Assembly (NCBI GenBank): GCA_000499405.2 | Contig: HG738138.1 | Coordinates: forward strand, 14,633,208-14,697,207 | DNA length: 64,000 bases | Source of the DNA: Onchocerca volvulus | Lineage: Eukaryota; Nematoda; Chromadorea; Rhabditida; Onchocercidae | Direction: 5' to 3' | Shown: piece by piece, positions 28,001 to 41,440 of the stretch | How the letters are laid out: every line of letters begins with the position of its first letter | How positions within the stretch are numbered: the first letter of the stretch is position 1 | Program-made: the position numbers and the translations under genes | Notes under the pieces: model-generated | Database searches by the model: none | Told to the model about the DNA's origin: nothing | The model's input: only the letters and a program-made list of their open reading frames with translations

Positions 28001-31000
28001 TGAAATCATATAAAAATTTGACAGAAAAAATAGGAAAGAAAACGAAGTAAGTAAATATTTAAAAAAAGCACAGTAAAGTCTTTTCGTTATTACCTCAACA
28101 TATAATAAAAGATTGTTTGAAGTTAAAAATTAGAAATCCTTTAGCTCTTCAGCTATTGGTTAATTGTTTATTTTAACCCCACCTTTTTAACCAATTAGAT
28201 CCGCCTTTTCACCAATAGAACGACGAGGTCAGAGAATGAGATAATGAAGAAATAGAGAGAAAGGGGGATGAAAAAGAAGAGGAGGGACTGAAGGGTAAAA
28301 TAAAAAGAATTTGAATAAGTGGAAACCCTCTAGTACAAGTGGCCATTTAGTCGTAAGTGGTAGTAGTAGTACTAGTAGGTACTAAAATGTCCCATCATAT
28401 TTTGCTTGATTTTTAGAAAAATGAAGGAAAAAGGAATGGGAGGAGGAAAAGGAATGAGGAGGAGTAAGCGGAAATGGAGGAGGAAAAAATGGAGAAGGAA
28501 GAGGAATTTCTTGCAGTATTTATCTTAAAGGGACCGAAACGTCTAGATATATGAAATTTATTATTTGGGATAGTTCCAAAGAAAAATCGACCACTTTTAT
28601 TTTCCAAAAGTATACTTCAACACTAAGCAGCTTAAAATTTCTAAACTTTAACTTTCTTTTTTCCTTCTTTTTATCCTTCTTTTCTTTTCCTCTCTCTTTT
28701 TTTCCGTTTATATTCCTACAATATTCTTTCTTTACTTTAAGAAAAAGAAAAGAGGAAAGAATAAATCACAAAAATTCAAGTCCACTTACTCATCATTTTC
28801 AAGTACTGTACAAAAGTATGTGATGATGATCATCAAGGATCTATTGAAATATGATTATCTATCATTGATAGTTATTATTATGATTATTATTATTAGCATT
28901 ATTGTTATTTGTTTTTTACTAGTGTTTATATTTGTTACTGTTTTTAAATTTTTTAGTAGCATTTGTAATAAAATATATTTGGAATTGATTATTTTTTTAC
29001 CTAGGTAAAAAATGTTCATTCACACAATAATTGTACATTAATTTTAAATAGGAAATAAAAAAAACCAAAAAATCTCATAACAAATTAATTTGATCACAAT
29101 TCAATGATGAAAATATTCTAGTCAAATTTTAATTTATTAACAGTATATAATTTAAATGATTAGAAAAAAGAAAGATTGAAAAAATTCATTAAAAATTCTT
29201 TCTTTCGTTTTCTGTCAATTTTTCTAGAAAAATTCAGAATCTGATTTTTTTTTTTTAAACTCGAATAAAATATACGAAGTGAAAAATTTTTGATAGTTTT
29301 TGAAATTTCTATTAGCAATTTGTAATTTTAAAGTTTTCAGTTATCGCAACAAGTTCGATTATTCGATGCATCAAACTTTTGCATGATCCAATAAATTATC
29401 TCTTGATAGAATACTTGAATGTTTACAGGAAATGAAGAATTGGCATTAAAAAATAACTTTTTATAATTTTTTGCTTACAGGTCTTTGTTTCCAGGATAAT
29501 TAATCACTAAAACTTTTCTGAATAATTTAATAAATGCAATTTATAATCTTCAAATAATTTGTGTCGGTTTCATCCATTTCCGGTTTTAGTTCATTTATTT
29601 TCATTTTTTTTTTTTTTTTTTGCAAATTTTTGTGCAATTATTTCATTTTGAGCAAAAACTATCTAAATTAGTAAAGAAGCCACTTTTTTTCCTTTGCATA
29701 ACTGCTACTTACAAAACATTTAGTCAGTAATACTTTTTAAAATAATTTTAAAAATGCAATTTATAATTTCTGAGTAATTTGTCTTAATCTCATCTAAATT
29801 AGTTAAGTAAATGGCTGTGATGAAGAAAATTCATTTGACTTCAAAAAAGAATTTAAATCAAATGAATTAATCAGTTGCAGCATATTTACATATATTATTG
29901 ATTTGTTAACGAATCAAAGAGGGTGGTGAGCGGGAATTCTTCAGGATTCTATTAGAATCTAAATACTATTATCGATATTTTATTATCCAACTTTTTTTTC
30001 CGCTTGATTATGCTTGAATTATTTCGTGCTAATTGTTAGAATTATTCTTAGTTATTTATCGGGTTTTTTCGTTTTGAAATTAAATTTAAATTTATTTGTT
30101 TTTAATTAGAGGTATATAGTTATTTTTCAAGTTTTTTTCTTTTGACAATTGAACGTAGAATTAAGATGTCTTGCACGAATTTCGTTCTTTTAGCATGTAT
30201 CGATATAAGAGACATAATAATTTTGTGCCTAGTGAATTAATTATTCAGTAGACGAACAATAAATATGAATTAATTATACCATCAAATCTTGGCTTTAAAG
30301 CTATTTGGTATTTGATTTAATTAAATTTCACCATCAAATAACTCACAGTCTCGAGTAAAACGCCCTTTTTCTCTTTGTAAACTTCACAGAAAAGTTTGAA
30401 GTAGTTGAAACTTAATGATAAATGTAAAGGACAATCTAATGGGACTTCTTTTTTTGCTTCAATAAAAAAAGTTTGTAAAAGGTTACTATAAAAAGAATTT
30501 GTGAAGAAGTTATGAATTTAATATACAATAAGCTTGTTGCATTGTTTTGCAAATGATAATTTAATGAATTTAATTTCTTCATTTTTAATATTTCAAATAA
30601 ATGAAATGTTTACATTACGTAATCGATATTTAAATATGAGCGATGATCGAAAAAAATTCAAGAATTATAAGCAACTTATTATTAATATAAATTTGAATTG
30701 AATTTTTTGTACAAAAATTTAGATCTTCCAATTTTCTAAATTTCTTTTTCTTGAAGAATTGGAGTTATTACCGTAATATGAAGCTAAAATGTGAACGATT
30801 AGGCAACATTGGACCATTTTTGATGGGACATGTTGTAAATAGTTCAGGTAATTTGATCAGATAGCTATCATATGTTAGGTAATGGAAATAAACTGAAAGG
30901 GACAGTTTGATAGTAGTTACTGTAGGATTTTTTTTTATTCCATAAAAGATATATGATTGGATTAAGATTTTTGAAACCATATTTATCAGATCATTTGCAT

Positions 31001-34000
31001 ATATGAATTTTATTTGAATTTAAATACTTGAAATAAGAAATTATATTTCAGCTCGAGTTCATCAACGCTTGCTAAAAATGGCAGCAAACTCGGCATCGAG
31101 TAGTATAACATCATTAGAAGCATCACCAGTAGGACTTTCCGGTTATCGATCAACGGTAACCGGAACAACCGGTTCAAGTAGCGGTATGGCAACGGTAACA
31201 ACACATGCAAGCGCAGCTGCAGCATCATCTGCATTTAGTGCATCACCTTATTTTACTGGTCATTTTGGTAATAGTTATCAACCTGCACCGGATTTTTCAA
31301 GGTTAATCTAAGAAATTTAGGAAACCGAAATGAATATTGAATTAAAATCCGGAAAATCTGAAAAATTACAATAAATACTATTAAAAATATTAATTTTTTA
31401 ATGCCAGTTTTACTTTTGATTTTTTTATTAAATTGACAATTTTTTTGCTCGTATATTTTGTTAAAATATCAATTTTTCCTTTTTAGCTATGTTGCAAATG
31501 CACCATCAGCAGCTGGTTGGTACGGTACGCATGATCCACGACTTGGTTTGTTTTATTTTTTTCAATTCGAAATTTATTTAAATTTAAAAATCGTATGTAT
31601 TCATTCATCACATTTTAGTAATTTAATTTGAGGAAAATATGAACAAATTATGTATTTATATATATATTATTTTACGTAAACAATTTAAAATTTTTAACTT
31701 TGTTTACCATTAAATTTTGAAGAAAATAAAAGTTTAAATTTTCTTTTTAGTTTAGTAGGAATGAAAATTAGCTGAAAATTCAAGACATCATTTCGTTATT
31801 ATAGCAAATAAGAGCTAATTAATGAACATGTCTTATGCATATGTCCCGCATTGTGTATGTTTGCGTGAGATTTTACTTCTGATTTTATCTAGTTCAACAT
31901 AACAAATTGCAAAAATTTCGCCTCGTTTTCTAATTCTTTCAAATAATCTTATTAAGTTCCATAATTTAATAAACTGAATTTATTCATTAACCCTTAATCA
32001 TCAAAAATAAAATATCAAATATCATAATGAATAGATGAAAGACAATATTTTTTTCAAAATTTTGTTTTTAATGATTAAATGTTCATTGAATGAATTTAGA
32101 TTATTTATCCATTTCAATTTCTAATGTTATATTCAATTCTTTTTCCTTATATTTCGGTTTAAAAAAATGGATGAATGCATGATAAGAAGAAATATAATGT
32201 TTAGTAAGAGTGACGTTGTTTTTTTCTCTTTTGTTCTTATTATTTTTTTTTCAAATTTTATAAAATCATCAATCAATTTGAATAATTAAAAGAGAAATTT
32301 CTACATTTTTTAAAATTGAATATAATAACATTCATAAATCAAACTATTCCTTAGAATCTATGGTGTTTAAATCAGCACTAAAAATTTCGAATGTATTTGC
32401 TAAATTTAATGAAATTATGAATGAAAATTTGCTTTCCCTTATCATCTGTCCTCGTTCCCTAATCCCAAACTAGAAATAATCGGAATACTTCTGTGCTACC
32501 ACTAAATATCCTTTTGGGTAATATAGGAGCTAATTCTGGTAGTAAGTATGAGATTTAGGATCAGTTAAAAGTGGATAAAAAATTGGTGGATTATCCAGGT
32601 ATCAAGTTCTGAAACTTTGTTTACCACCTTATTATCACATGATTTAGAGCTTATTGTTACCATAAAAAAAAAAAAAAGAAATTTCATTATATCATACCAT
32701 TTTGATAATATCACTATTTGAATTAATTTTTTTTCACTTTTTTTCCTCTTTTATTCAAAAGCTTGTATTTTATATAAATATTAGAAAAAAATTCCCTTCA
32801 TTTTGAATTTTTTGCTAAATTTGAATTTTTATGAAAATTTTTTGAAATTCTATCATCGCATAATTTCCAGAAAGTGTTTTTTTTCTTTTAATTTTATTTT
32901 TTCATACTTTTCTCATATCTTTTCCTTTTTTCATTCCTATTATTCTTTGAATGCTTCTCCTAGTTATCGTATATCGACAACCGATTAATATATATATATA
33001 ATCAATCATGTATATTATATGTATTTTTTAATTGTCTTGCCTTAGAATTTGTAATCATTTTTTGACATCTAATTTATTCTTTTGGTGACCTCATTTTAAT
33101 TTCAAGAAAATAGAATCGAAAAAGAATGGGAAAAAGAGGAAAGCAGGAAAAATTGGGAAAGAAATGAGAGAAAAAATGGAATAAGAAAAATTACAAATTT
33201 TATAACATAATTTAAGAACAAATTAATGATGAATACTAGCACGAGATGAATTTAAAAGTATTTAAATTTTATAATTATCGATTTTAGATGGAGGGAAATA
33301 AAAATAATAGATAAGACATACATTATAATATTTTTTATTCAAGTTTAAAGAAGTCAGAAAATGATAGTAAAATTATTTTCAATTACAAATAAGAAAACTC
33401 CATGGCCAAGTCGATAGGTCACTTCTTTTAATACTCTTTTTTTTTTTTTTTTACAAGGCTTATGAAATGTCTCGTGGAATTTTTTTTACAAATCTAGTTG
33501 ATAAGTGCAGAATTTTGATAAATTATGCAATAATTAATTAGTGCATTCTAAACCCTAAATTAATCTATTTACGGAAAATGATTATGAAGTGTTAAATTTT
33601 CCACCTCTCTTCCTTTCCATCATTTTGTCACCTAAGCCAATATATCTTTAGTAAATAGTTCCATTTTAATTAGCAATTCACGAACGACAAATCAAACAGA
33701 CAGACATCAACTAAAATATACAAAGTAAGAATGACAAAGGTGAGAGCAAAGGTAAAAGATATCAAATAATCGGTTAAACAAATTACCACAAATATAAATT
33801 TTCAATAAAGGGATGACATTGGTTTGGTTATGTAAATATGTATCTGATAGGGTAATAATGAGGAAGATAAATGACTAGTTCGAGTAAGCACACATCTTTG
33901 ATATTTACAGTAACCCAGTTGCAGTATTGCACTTATAAACATTGGAAAAAAAATTTTTTTAAATTGAATTCATGAAGAAAAAATGATAGAATCCATAAGA

Positions 34001-36720
34001 TTTCAATTTCTGGTTATTTTAGAATATGTAAGAAATTTTTCACCATACTGTAATGATCATAAAAATTTCCTACTCAATCTTCTTGCTCTCTTTCAAAGAA
34101 AAAGAGAACAAAAAAAATCAAAAAAAAAAAATTCGTCAAATCAAAAACCTTTCTATCATTTAAAATTTTTTATCATGCTTTTAAATATATTTCTTAATAA
34201 GCTAAGATTGAAATAAATTTTTATTAGTTTCCAATAATTGCATCCATGTAGTATTTTCTTTCTTTTCTTTTGTCCAACAGATTGTATATATCATCTTTTT
34301 CTTCACCAATAATAATGATAATAATAACAATGGGAACATTTTTGGCTTCTATTTAATTAATTTATGGTTTAATTAATCAATACGCCGAAAATTAGGCAAT
34401 TAACGATATGGTGCGAAGAATTTTGCTATAAAATGATCAATTATGTCTGAATAAGCGACAAGTTTTGAGCAGGAAGATCATCGTTTATCTTAATATGATT
34501 GAAAAAGAAAAGGAAAGATTTACCCCTGGATGATGTATTTGTCACTTTCTCTCAGCATGTTTATACATAGGTGTGTACAGGTATGTACAGGTGTGTATAC
34601 AGGTGAGTATGGTAATGTGTATGTAGGTATTTTTGGTAAGTTATATAAGTTAGATGCACGGGAATCGGATGAAACTTCTATTCATATTGTGGAAAGTCAA
34701 TTCTGATGAACAGCAGGATGCCAATTACCCATAAATTATAAAAGTTTGAACCTAACTGTTATGCAAACTACAAATATTTGCTGTTTATTTATTTATTTTT
34801 CCTTTTTTTTCTTTCGCAATAGTTTATTTTATTAAAATATGAAAAACTTTATGAACAAATAGTCATTTCAAAATTTTTGCATAATTTCAACAAGTTGTAA
34901 ATTAAAGATAAAATTAATTTGCTAGAAAATGTACTGAATTAAATTAAGTAAATTACTGCTTAAATCAAGATGAGTAAATGAAACTAAATAAAATATGAAA
35001 TTTTTCATTTTTATATCAAATACAGAAATATTTGCATCGAACTTACACATAATTTTGTTTTAAAGTGAAATTTCAGTATTAAATAATTAAAATTGCGTAA
35101 AATAAACTAATGAACCTGCAAAAAACTATTTTTAAATAAAACATGAAATTTTTCAATTGTTTATAACAAGTGCGCAAATATATATATCGAACCTTTATAC
35201 ATTTATATATATATCTTCAAGTTGATGAAGTAGAAAAAATCAAATCGGTAGATGTAATAAATTACTTAATATTGAAATTTAAACCAATTTGAAATAATCA
35301 AAAAGATTTTTTCAATTGCAGTACCTCGGCTGGGTTCCGGTTTTGGTCTAAATTGCGGTATTAACCCTGCACATGCGGCAATGCAAGGATTACAATTGCC
35401 GCTTTCCACTCATGTTGGTTCTAGACGTAAACGACGTGTACTTTTTTCACAGAATCAAGTTTATGAATTAGAACGACGTTTTCGTACGTCCAAATATTTG
35501 ACAGCACCGGAACGTGAAGCATTGGCAAGTTCGATTGGACTCTCGGCAACACAGGTTACATATTGTTGTCCTTTTTATTTGTTTGTTTATTTATCTGTTT
35601 ATTTTTTTATTAATTTGCACGCACATTTGCATCTTTTTTTTTTTTTAATTCGTGTCTCACTTTCAACAAAATCCATTTGTTGCATATTTATGCATAAAAT
35701 TTATGATATTTCACATAAATATTAAAATTATCATTTTAGGTGAAAATTTGGTTTCAAAATCATCGTTATAAGTGTAAACGTCAAGAAAAAGAACGAAAAA
35801 TGACAGATGGTAGTAGAGGACGAGATGAAAGTCACTCGCCAGGACCATCCAGGACACCAACACCTTTAGAAGGTAGCAATATCGATAAGTAAGTTTCAAA
35901 AACGAAACTTTATTTTCAAAAAAAGTTATTAAAATTTCATCAAATGTTAAATTTTTATCAAATCATGTTTGCCGAATTCAAGCTAATTCTTTAAGATAAC
36001 AAATACAAATCTATTTCCTTTTTTCTGTCTTCATATAAATTTTATTTTATTTTTTCCAAAATCTAATTTCTAGGTATCAAACTTTTCAAATTTCTTTATT
36101 AATATTTCAGTGCTTATCTCTTTATGATTTCCAGTTTATTTTGATAAATTCGTATGGAAGTATTAATAATTACAGAAAAATGAATGTTTCAATACTGGTG
36201 AAAGACGGAAAACGTTGTGATAATGCACATGCTGCTAGTGCACCGGATTCAAATCCGGAACATTTGTTAAATTTGAGTGCATTGCCTGATAACATACCGG
36301 ATTTGAAAAATCAGTTTTATCAACAGGTTCGCTTATTTTTTAAATAAATTCAGAAATATTTCTAGTAATTAAAACATCCCATCTAATGAATGATAATTAC
36401 TACTAAACAAATGAAACAATCGATTTTAAACTAAAAAATTTGCAATTCAAAAGTTATTTGCAGGTTATTAAATATGCTGAAAATAAAAAATAAATAAACA
36501 AACAAAATACAATTATAATGAATTTTTTATAGGATTTTCTAAAAATTTTTTCCGAAAACTCAAAAATCATAATTATGCTAATTAATTTAAATAATTTTTC
36601 GTGTAGGCAGTGTGTCAATCAAGCAATATGTACCAACAAGGGACATTTCCATTTCCACCATTTGGCGCACAACCGTATCCAACCGCTCAAAACCCATACT
36701 ATCCATATTATGCAAAATAA
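22044..36720 (+). CDS. ceh-24: NK2-class homeodomain transcription factor, NKX2-1/scarecrow/CEH-24 type (7 exons, complete)
   Basis: Hand-built exons are 22044-22314, 31052-31301, 31487-31545, 35322-35554, 35740-35888, 36176-36326 and 36607-36720. All have GT-AG borders, phases agree at every join, and the total is 1227 nt or 408 residues. Seen in order: [11 protein letters not shown] (77-87), like the N-terminal TN/eh1 repression motif of NKX2-1; an Ala/Ser/Thr-rich stretch; [10 protein letters not shown] (184-193), matching the GWYG-DPR motif typical of NKX2-1; a homeodomain (228-287) with W48, F49, N51 and the NK2 hallmark Y54; [11 protein letters not shown] (325-335), the NK2-specific domain; and a Pro/Tyr-rich tail. 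Members of this family are nuclear proteins that bind CAAGTG-type sites; in C. elegans the group is ceh-24 (muscle and neuron differentiation), in vertebrates the thyroid and forebrain factor. The subfamily is firm. One-to-one orthology with ceh-24 is likely but was not tested by a tree. Confidence 0.93.
24060..24345 (+). repeat. Dispersed repeat, copy 2 (pairs with 7268-7480)
   Basis: Several blocks recur in the same order as at 7268-7480: CGATTTATAATC, a CATAATTGAAA-like block, ATGATCCGAA, and CAGAATTCATCAAATATTTC. This copy is longer because of an AT-rich insertion near 24165-24215. It has no coding capacity. The most economical reading is an old non-autonomous transposon family. Confidence 0.6.
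25265..25293. repeat. Small hairpin ACAACCTG / CAGGTTGT
   Basis: A perfect 8-bp inverted repeat (25265-25272 and 25286-25293) in NK2 intron 1 with a 13-base loop. It may be chance, but the arms are not simple AT sequence. Confidence 0.6.
28140..28560. promoter_or_regulatory. Candidate regulatory island in intron 1 of the NK2 gene
   Basis: This stretch is clearly less AT-rich than its surroundings. It has a 9-bp inverted repeat, ATTGGTTAA (from about 28156) against TTAACCAAT (ending about 28197), a further CCAAT-type motif just after it, and a purine-rich block at 28240-28310. Two AAGTGG cores sit close together, CAAGTGG at 28336-28342 and TAAGTGG at 28354-28360. These match the core bound by NK2 homeodomains, so autoregulation is possible. 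No conservation data were available. Confidence 0.3.
31546..35321 (+). other. Intron 3 of the NK2 gene (3.8 kb)
   Basis: AT-rich intron between the GWYG exon and the first homeobox exon. It contains a GT-rich minisatellite at about 34568-34640 and ordinary homopolymer runs. I see no coding sequence in it. Confidence 0.7.
34568..34640 (+). repeat. Imperfect GTGTACAGGT minisatellite
   Basis: About six imperfect copies of a 10- to 12-base unit of the type GTRTGTACAGGT lie head to tail in NK2 intron 3, decaying toward the 3' side. It is a simple tandem repeat with no coding role. Confidence 0.7.
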
Positions 36721-36748
36721 AATTAATATGTGTTTAGAGAAAAATCCG

Positions 36749-36754
36749 AATAAA
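36749..36754 (+). terminator. Polyadenylation signal AATAAA of the NK2 gene
   Basis: A perfect AATAAA lies 29 bases past the stop codon. That spacing implies a very short 3' UTR, common in nematodes. A second AATAAA-like motif before a long A-run near 37325 would give a roughly 600-base UTR instead. Confidence 0.55.
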
Positions 36755-37327
36755 TATTTCTGTCACTAATTATTTTTGATAATATTTTTTATTAATATGC
36801 TTAATTATTTAAGTTATTGTATATTTTTGTGTTAATGCTTTATCCATGCAAAATTGCCGAGAAATTTTGAAACGAATTTTGTTTCTAATTAGTAATTATA
36901 ACAAATAATTTAATTTAATTTTGGAAATTTCCTTTTGTTCTTTTACAACAAATATATATGGAATATTTTTTTAAATTAATATATATACATATATTGTTAG
37001 TTTTTAAATTTGATCCATTTGTAACCTGAACTTTATATAAGTATTATATATATTGGTGAAATAATTTTGCAATAGTGATGGAACGGTTGAAATTATTTGA
37101 AAATTTCATTTATTTTTGTGTCATTGAATGCTTTAGTATACAATTTATCGATTATTTCCATAATAATATTTGCAGTATTTTCATTCATTAATTCACACAA
37201 TACGCAATGATTAATAATTGAAAAAAACGCGATGGAAGAATTTGTTAACGACTATTGCTCTTCCATTTAGTTAAATCATATACAAACGAAAATTTTTGAA
37301 TTATTATCTATTAATTAACTGTTTGAA

Positions 37328-37358
<31 letters not shown>

Positions 37359-40300
37359 GAACTAATCGATAATTTTTATGTTTAAGTGTTAGCAGTGTAA
37401 ATTGCATTCAAATTTTCAAAAAATTCAAAAGCTACTTGATTCTCTCTTTTTTTTTAGCTTCTCTCTTTTTTCTTTTTATTTTTGGTGCTGTAATATAATT
37501 TAATTTGTTTAACTCTGGAAATATTTATTTGAAATTTCATTTTCTTATTTTAAATTATATTAGTATAATGAAGTTTTTCGAAAATATTTTTTACACTACG
37601 AAGTGATTAATCTTGAACAGTTTTTTTTTCTTTCTTTATTTATTTATTTTCGGAAAAAAAAAGTAAAAAATGATCGTGGGGTCTCTTGAAGAATATATTC
37701 AAAATCTGCAAAAAAGGAAGTTGAAAAATTTCCAGTTAATGAAAAAAGTAGGAACTTAGACAGTATTGCTTAATTTATATTATTTGTTTTGTATTGAATA
37801 AATTAACAAATAAATAGAATATATTAAATCAAATTATTTTGCTTTCTAATTTTTTTTTCTTTTGATGACATGTTGTACTAAAATCAATAAAGGCTTTCAG
37901 TGAATTTATTTTGTTTTTTTTTTTCAACACTAAAATATTCACTTTTTGTCTGATTTTTAATATAAATTTCAAAAAAATATTCACGTGGTTGTATCCGTTT
38001 GCATTCGCGTGTTACATGCAATTTTCTCGTAGAAAACAGAATTGAAATTTTAGTTTAATCTAATTTTAATTTGGAATAATTTTGGCATTTTTATTAATGC
38101 ATAATATAATATACGAATCAAGTTTGATAAATCAAGATTTGAAAAATCATAACTCAATTAGTATTCATATATTTTCTGCATTCTTTTAAACTACTTAAAC
38201 TAATAATGAAATAAATTTTGATTTTTTTTTTTCAATGCATCTTTTGAAGAAGGACTTGATACTTGCCAAAAATGAAATCATTACTATCAAAACAAGAAAA
38301 AAAAAAGAAAAGAAAAAAATTAAATTACCAGTCTAAAATAAAATCAATAATGAAATTTACTAATTTTTCATACAAATTTATCACTGATATTTCAATAATA
38401 CAAAGTCCTATTCAATGCTATTATCAAAAATTAAGAAATCTGAAAGTTTTATTGATAGATATTTCACAAGTTTCAAATATTTTGCCATTCTAAAATATTT
38501 ATTAATCTTGGCAACTGTAATACAAATATATCCGAATAAATATGAATTCGGCATTTCCGGATAGTTTACCAATGACCTTGATAACATTCATTTAATCTTA
38601 TTAAAATTTATTATTTGAACTATTTTTAAAACGGACGGATCAATAGATGTCGGAAATCATTTCAAATCGGAGATAGAAAAAAAGCGAATTTTATATGCAA
38701 ATTTTCCGCGTGACGTATATATAATTAATTTGAAAGGTGACAAAGGTTATAGCCAGGATTTAAAAAGATTAATTTATATCCGACAGTTAATTAATCGTAA
38801 CACTATAAATTACTGAACTTGTCGGAATCTTTTATTCAAACAAATATAATTATTGCTTTCTAACAGGTATTACGGAATGATTAATTATACTTTTTCTCCA
38901 TCCTACGGTACTTCAAAATTACAATGATTACAAATACTTCAGCATATAGCGCCTCATAATTTACGCATCATTACCTCACCTCTTTAGATGACATATTAAT
39001 TAGATTAAAAATTATGCTTACGGAGATTGGAATTCCCGCTGTTCCGATTGACCCGTTATTTCTCATATAATGATTTTTTGATTTACAATCAACAAAACTA
39101 CCCATCGAGAAAGAAAGAGATGAAAAAATGTTAGGAAGTTTTGAAAAAATTTTTTCTTTTTGCAAGAGCAAAGTTTGTTTTAGAGTTATTTACTTAAAAA
39201 ATTATTTATTTAAAAAATTTTGATTGAAAAAAAGCAAAGATTTCTTAATTCAAGAATTTGAAAGTATTATAAAAATGCAAAGGTAAGAATTTTTCATGAT
39301 TTGAATGATTTACTTTTACAAATTTCAAATCAAAACTCGCTGTCTTTTTACTTTGAAATTTTGTAATAAATTTTAAAGTGGAAAATTTGATTTGATAGAT
39401 TTCGATAAATTTTCTATTGAAATTTTTCTCTTGGTAATTATAATTGATGAAATTTGACTTAAATGGATTAAAATTGAAAAGAAAAGTTATTATACCATAA
39501 TTATTCCATTATAATTTTATTACATTCAAGCTTTTAAATTTTTTTCATAAAAATTGAGAAATTAATCGCAATCGTATTTCATAATACTGTATATTTGATA
39601 TCACTGCATTAATTAGGATATGTGCAAAATTTCATGAATTCAAAAGTAAAAATGGAATATACTGATAATTCCATAATGCATTACTAGTTTTCTTGTTTTG
39701 AAATTTATCGGGGAAAAAAAATAATTAAACAATTTCATCTCCTTTCTAATTGTTCTATAGAAGTATTCGAGAAATTTTTGTCCTAAAATTTACCATAACA
39801 AAAAATTAAAAAAAAAAAAAAGGACGAAGAATAAATAGAGCTAGTAAAAGTTCATGACCTTGCAAATCATCTATAACTATTAAAGTTTTCGAGAGATTTT
39901 ATAAATCCACCGTTACCTTTAATAATCCGACATCTACATACTAGAAACTGATTTAAGTAGTAGTAGTAATAGTATTAAAGCAAATAAAATCAAAAGTACC
40001 GCAATTCTTCTAAAAAGTAAAGTTTACCATTATGAGGTCAATCAGACCTTTCGGTGACACTAACATTTCGATCTTTATCTCTTATATATCCTCTAATTTT
40101 ATCATGTTTATATTCTATACAATTTTCGACATTTTTCTTATTATTTCATAAATTGAATTGAAATTCCTTTATCATGTGACAAGTGTAATCATCACTTGCA
40201 AAAAAAGAAAAATTGTCCACTTTTTAAACAGACTGGTCAGAACTTTACACAATTTCAAAATTTAAATTAAATCTCCTATAATTCATACTCCTTCTTATTC

Positions 40301-41269
40301 TGTCCTTATTACTCTTTTGTCTCATTATTCGCATCTGTAATTCAATCCTTCTTCCGCTAAAAAAGTCCAAGTGTTTTGTATTTTCTTTTATTATTTGCAG
40401 CAAAAACTTTTGAAATCTATCTTAGTCATCATCAGTATCATCATTTTTCTCCATCTTTCGCCATTATCATTATCTCTACCATTATCATTACTATTACGAT
40501 TATCACAAAAGCGTAGTGTGGAAAACCTGCAGAAATTTTCAAAAAAAAAAATCAAATAAGCAATTGATTGTTGCACCGTTCATTATCCAAACAATGCTTT
40601 ATCCCATTAATTGCTGTTTTGAAAATTTTCGAAAGGGATTTCTTCAAGCTAATCAATGATTCATTGAAAAAAGTATACTATAAGCGGAAAACTTTCGAAG
40701 AAGTATAATGTGCCACAGTAAAAAATGTAATAAATTAATAGATCTTACAATTTTTCTACTTTCCAAGCAAAATTTCCATCATTTGCACTTATCTTATAAT
40801 TATTACAATTTGTTCATGATATCATTCTTTATCATGATTACAATATTTTGATATATCATAATATTACCATGAATTTAAAATGATCATAAATTATTATGAT
40901 TTCTTTTTTCGTTTTTCTTTTGCCTTTTTTTTCGAAATCAATTTTTCTAAGCAAATAATAATTGTTTAAACTTACTTCTCTTACTAATTTTTTTAACATA
41001 TTTTGTTTAAAAAAATACTTTTTAAAAATTTGCCCAATCATCTATCAACTATCATAACAATGATAACAATAACAATAACAGCAACAACAACAGCAACTAA
41101 TAATAATTTTATTAAAAACATTTCTCCAATCAATGCAAAAATACCGTAACCCATCTTTTGCATTCATCCATGCATTTATCCATCCATTCAACCAACCAAA
41201 CAACTAGCCAATTCATCCAATATCTGCCTTTCAAGGGTTCTTGTGAAGAATTCGTTAAATGAAATAGCT

Positions 41270-41440
41270 AGCTAATCATCACTATCATCTTTATTATCAC
41301 TATTATCACTATCAACATCGTCATTATCATCATCACCATCTCGCTTTTCCATTTATTTCATTCTAACCTTTATCTAAATCATATTTTCTTCCTTCATCAC
41401 CGGCATTACTATCATCATCATCATCATCATCATCGTCTTC
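41270..41440 (+). repeat. ATC-rich microsatellite patches
   Basis: Imperfect ATC and ATCACT triplet runs near 41270-41340 and a clean run of ATC units near 41410-41435. No coding role. Confidence 0.8.

Larger units (their letters stand above)
22315..31051 (+). other. Intron 1 of the NK2 gene (8.7 kb)
   Basis: This is by far the longest intron in the window, between the exon carrying the repression motif and the Ala/Ser-rich exon. Donor GTAAGT and acceptor TATATTTCAG are both good, and the phase-1 join reads through without a stop. It holds one copy of a dispersed repeat (about 24060-24345), a small hairpin (25265-25293) and a less AT-rich island at about 28140-28560. I see no protein-coding gene nested in it. 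Long first introns of developmental regulators often hold enhancers, but that is inference here. Confidence 0.75.

Noticed and set aside
31010..31234. Minus-strand frame opposite NK2 exon 2
   Set aside because: It is the antisense shadow of the Ala/Ser-rich exon, whose plus-strand frame is supported by phase-matched splice sites.
35555..35725. Extension of the homeobox exon beyond 35554
   Set aside because: The frame reads into Phe-rich intron after a GT donor; splicing to 35740 restores the VKIWFQN part of the homeodomain.
36611..36769. Alternative last exon of the NK2 gene from the GCAG acceptor at 36610
   Set aside because: It gives a His/Asn/Lys-rich tail without family character. The acceptor at 36606 keeps phase and gives a Pro/Tyr-rich end, and its stop is followed by AATAAA at a good distance.
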